Shown here in pieces: positions 6,133-6,317 of a DNA stretch of 6,317 nt. This DNA comes from Actinomycetes bacterium (GTDB lineage: Bacteria; Actinomycetota; Actinomycetes; Actinomycetales; Cellulomonadaceae). Made by a program: the position numbers and the translations under genes. The stretch covers positions 1 through 6,317 of the forward strand of contig JAEXPS010000089.1 in NCBI GenBank assembly GCA_023438885.1, given 5' to 3'. Positions within the stretch are counted from its first letter, which is position 1. Each line of letters starts with the position of its first letter. The notes under the pieces are model-generated. The model worked only from the letters and a program-made list of their open reading frames with translations, was not told the DNA's origin and searched no databases.

Positions 6133-6138
6133 ACCCTA
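6133..6138 (-). promoter_or_regulatory. Candidate -10 element (TAGGGT) for the leaderless DUF5926 gene
   Basis: On the minus strand TAGGGT is followed by GCACCGC (7 nt) and the ATG at 6125. No Shine-Dalgarno-like sequence is present. The layout repeats that of serS, the lipid kinase and the glycosyltransferase. No distinct -35 can be seen. Confidence 0.5.
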
Positions 6139-6202
6139 ACCGACCGCCGCCGTGGCCCTCTCGCCGCCGTCGCTCTGGCCCCTCTCCCGCAACCGCCGCA
6201 CC

Positions 6203-6278
6203 CATCGAGCGCCACCGCCTGCACCGAGCGCCGCTCCTTCCACCGAGCGCCACGTGATACGCCGAGCGCGCACCCGTT
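6203..6278. repeat. Four direct repeats at exact 19-bp period (core CAYCGAGCGCC)
   Basis: CGAGCGC occurs at 6206, 6225, 6244 and 6263, each exactly 19 bp from the last. The units begin CATCGAGCGCC, CACCGAGCGCC, CACCGAGCGCC and CGCCGAGCGCG; the first 10-11 bases are conserved and the remaining 8-9 differ. Because 19 is not a multiple of three, this is not a protein repeat. The array lies 78-153 bp upstream of the DUF5926 start, and its last unit merges into the left arm of the palindrome at 6258-6306. A CACGTG palindrome sits at 6251-6256. The pattern could be an array of protein-binding sites or a dispersed intergenic repeat. The stretch 6139-6202 between the array and the DUF5926 promoter is C-rich and shows nothing I recognise. 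Confidence 0.75.
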
Positions 6279-6306
6279 CGGCACGAACGAGCGCGCGCTC
6301 GGCGTA
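6258..6306. repeat. 49-nt near-perfect inverted repeat (long hairpin)
   Basis: TACGCCGAGCGCGC at 6258-6271 pairs perfectly with GCGCGCTCGGCGTA at 6293-6306. Inside, CGTTCG (6275-6280) pairs with CGAACG (6284-6289) around a GCA loop, and a C-G pair (6273/6291) sits between two mismatches. In all, 21 of 23 positions pair. There is no T tract on either side, so a classic intrinsic terminator is not shown, although actinobacterial terminators often lack one. Alternatives are a bidirectional terminator for an unseen gene to the right, a REP-like palindromic element, or a dyad binding site. Confidence 0.8.
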
Positions 6307-6317
6307 GAAGTCGGCGC

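Noticed and set aside
5541..6257. Plus-strand open frame of 238 codons opposite the DUF5926 gene
   Set aside because: It is antisense to a recognised family and rich in Arg/Gly/Val, and its end runs through the non-coding repeat area.
6203..6278. CRISPR-like array
   Set aside because: The repeat core is only 10-11 bp and the filler 8-9 bp, far too short for CRISPR repeats and spacers, and no cas gene is present.
6126..6284. N-terminal extension of the DUF5926 gene to a start at 6284
   Set aside because: The added residues are Arg/Gly-rich, cross the palindrome and the 19-bp repeats, and have no family similarity. The -10-like TAGGGT supports the 6125 start.

Overview
This window is chromosomal DNA of a high-G+C actinobacterium, probably of the class Actinomycetes. 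The evidence is very high G+C with G/C-rich third codon positions, an actinobacterial-type seryl-tRNA synthetase (core motif TSTSNCTTFQARR), a DUF5926 protein (a family I know from actinobacteria) and several genes whose starts look leaderless. I cannot name the genus. The content is mostly core metabolism. I see no rRNA, tRNA, CRISPR array, insertion sequence or phage gene.

Layout from left to right: (a) 1-83, a G-run-rich intergenic stretch with a 26-bp-period tandem repeat, lying downstream of the HAD gene; (b) 84-878 minus, a HAD-family (Cof-like) phosphatase, whose start overlaps the serS stop by 4 bp; (c) 875-2155 minus, serS; (d) a 65-bp divergent promoter region; (e) 2221-3333 plus, a membrane-anchored YegS/diacylglycerol-kinase-like lipid kinase; (f) a 9-bp convergent gap; (g) 3343-4302 minus, pheA (prephenate dehydratase); (h) 4367-5233 minus, a family 2 glycosyltransferase with altered conserved residues; (i) 5307-6125 minus, a DUF5926 protein without the N-terminal zinc-binding part expected in the family; (j) 6126-6317, intergenic DNA with four direct repeats at exactly 19-bp spacing that run into a 49-nt near-perfect inverted repeat.

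serS and the HAD gene form one translationally coupled unit. The glycosyltransferase and pheA are close enough (64 bp) to share a transcript. Products cover serine charging, phenylalanine synthesis, lipid phosphorylation and glycosyl transfer, and I see no single pathway joining them. The clearest regulatory theme is start-site architecture. Four of the six genes (serS, the lipid kinase, the glycosyltransferase and the DUF5926 gene) have a TANNNT -10-like hexamer ending 6 or 7 nt before the start codon and no convincing Shine-Dalgarno sequence. The HAD gene and pheA instead have good GGAGG sites. No new multi-gene system is evident. The least explained structure is the repeat and palindrome cluster at the right end, followed by the G-run tract at the left end.
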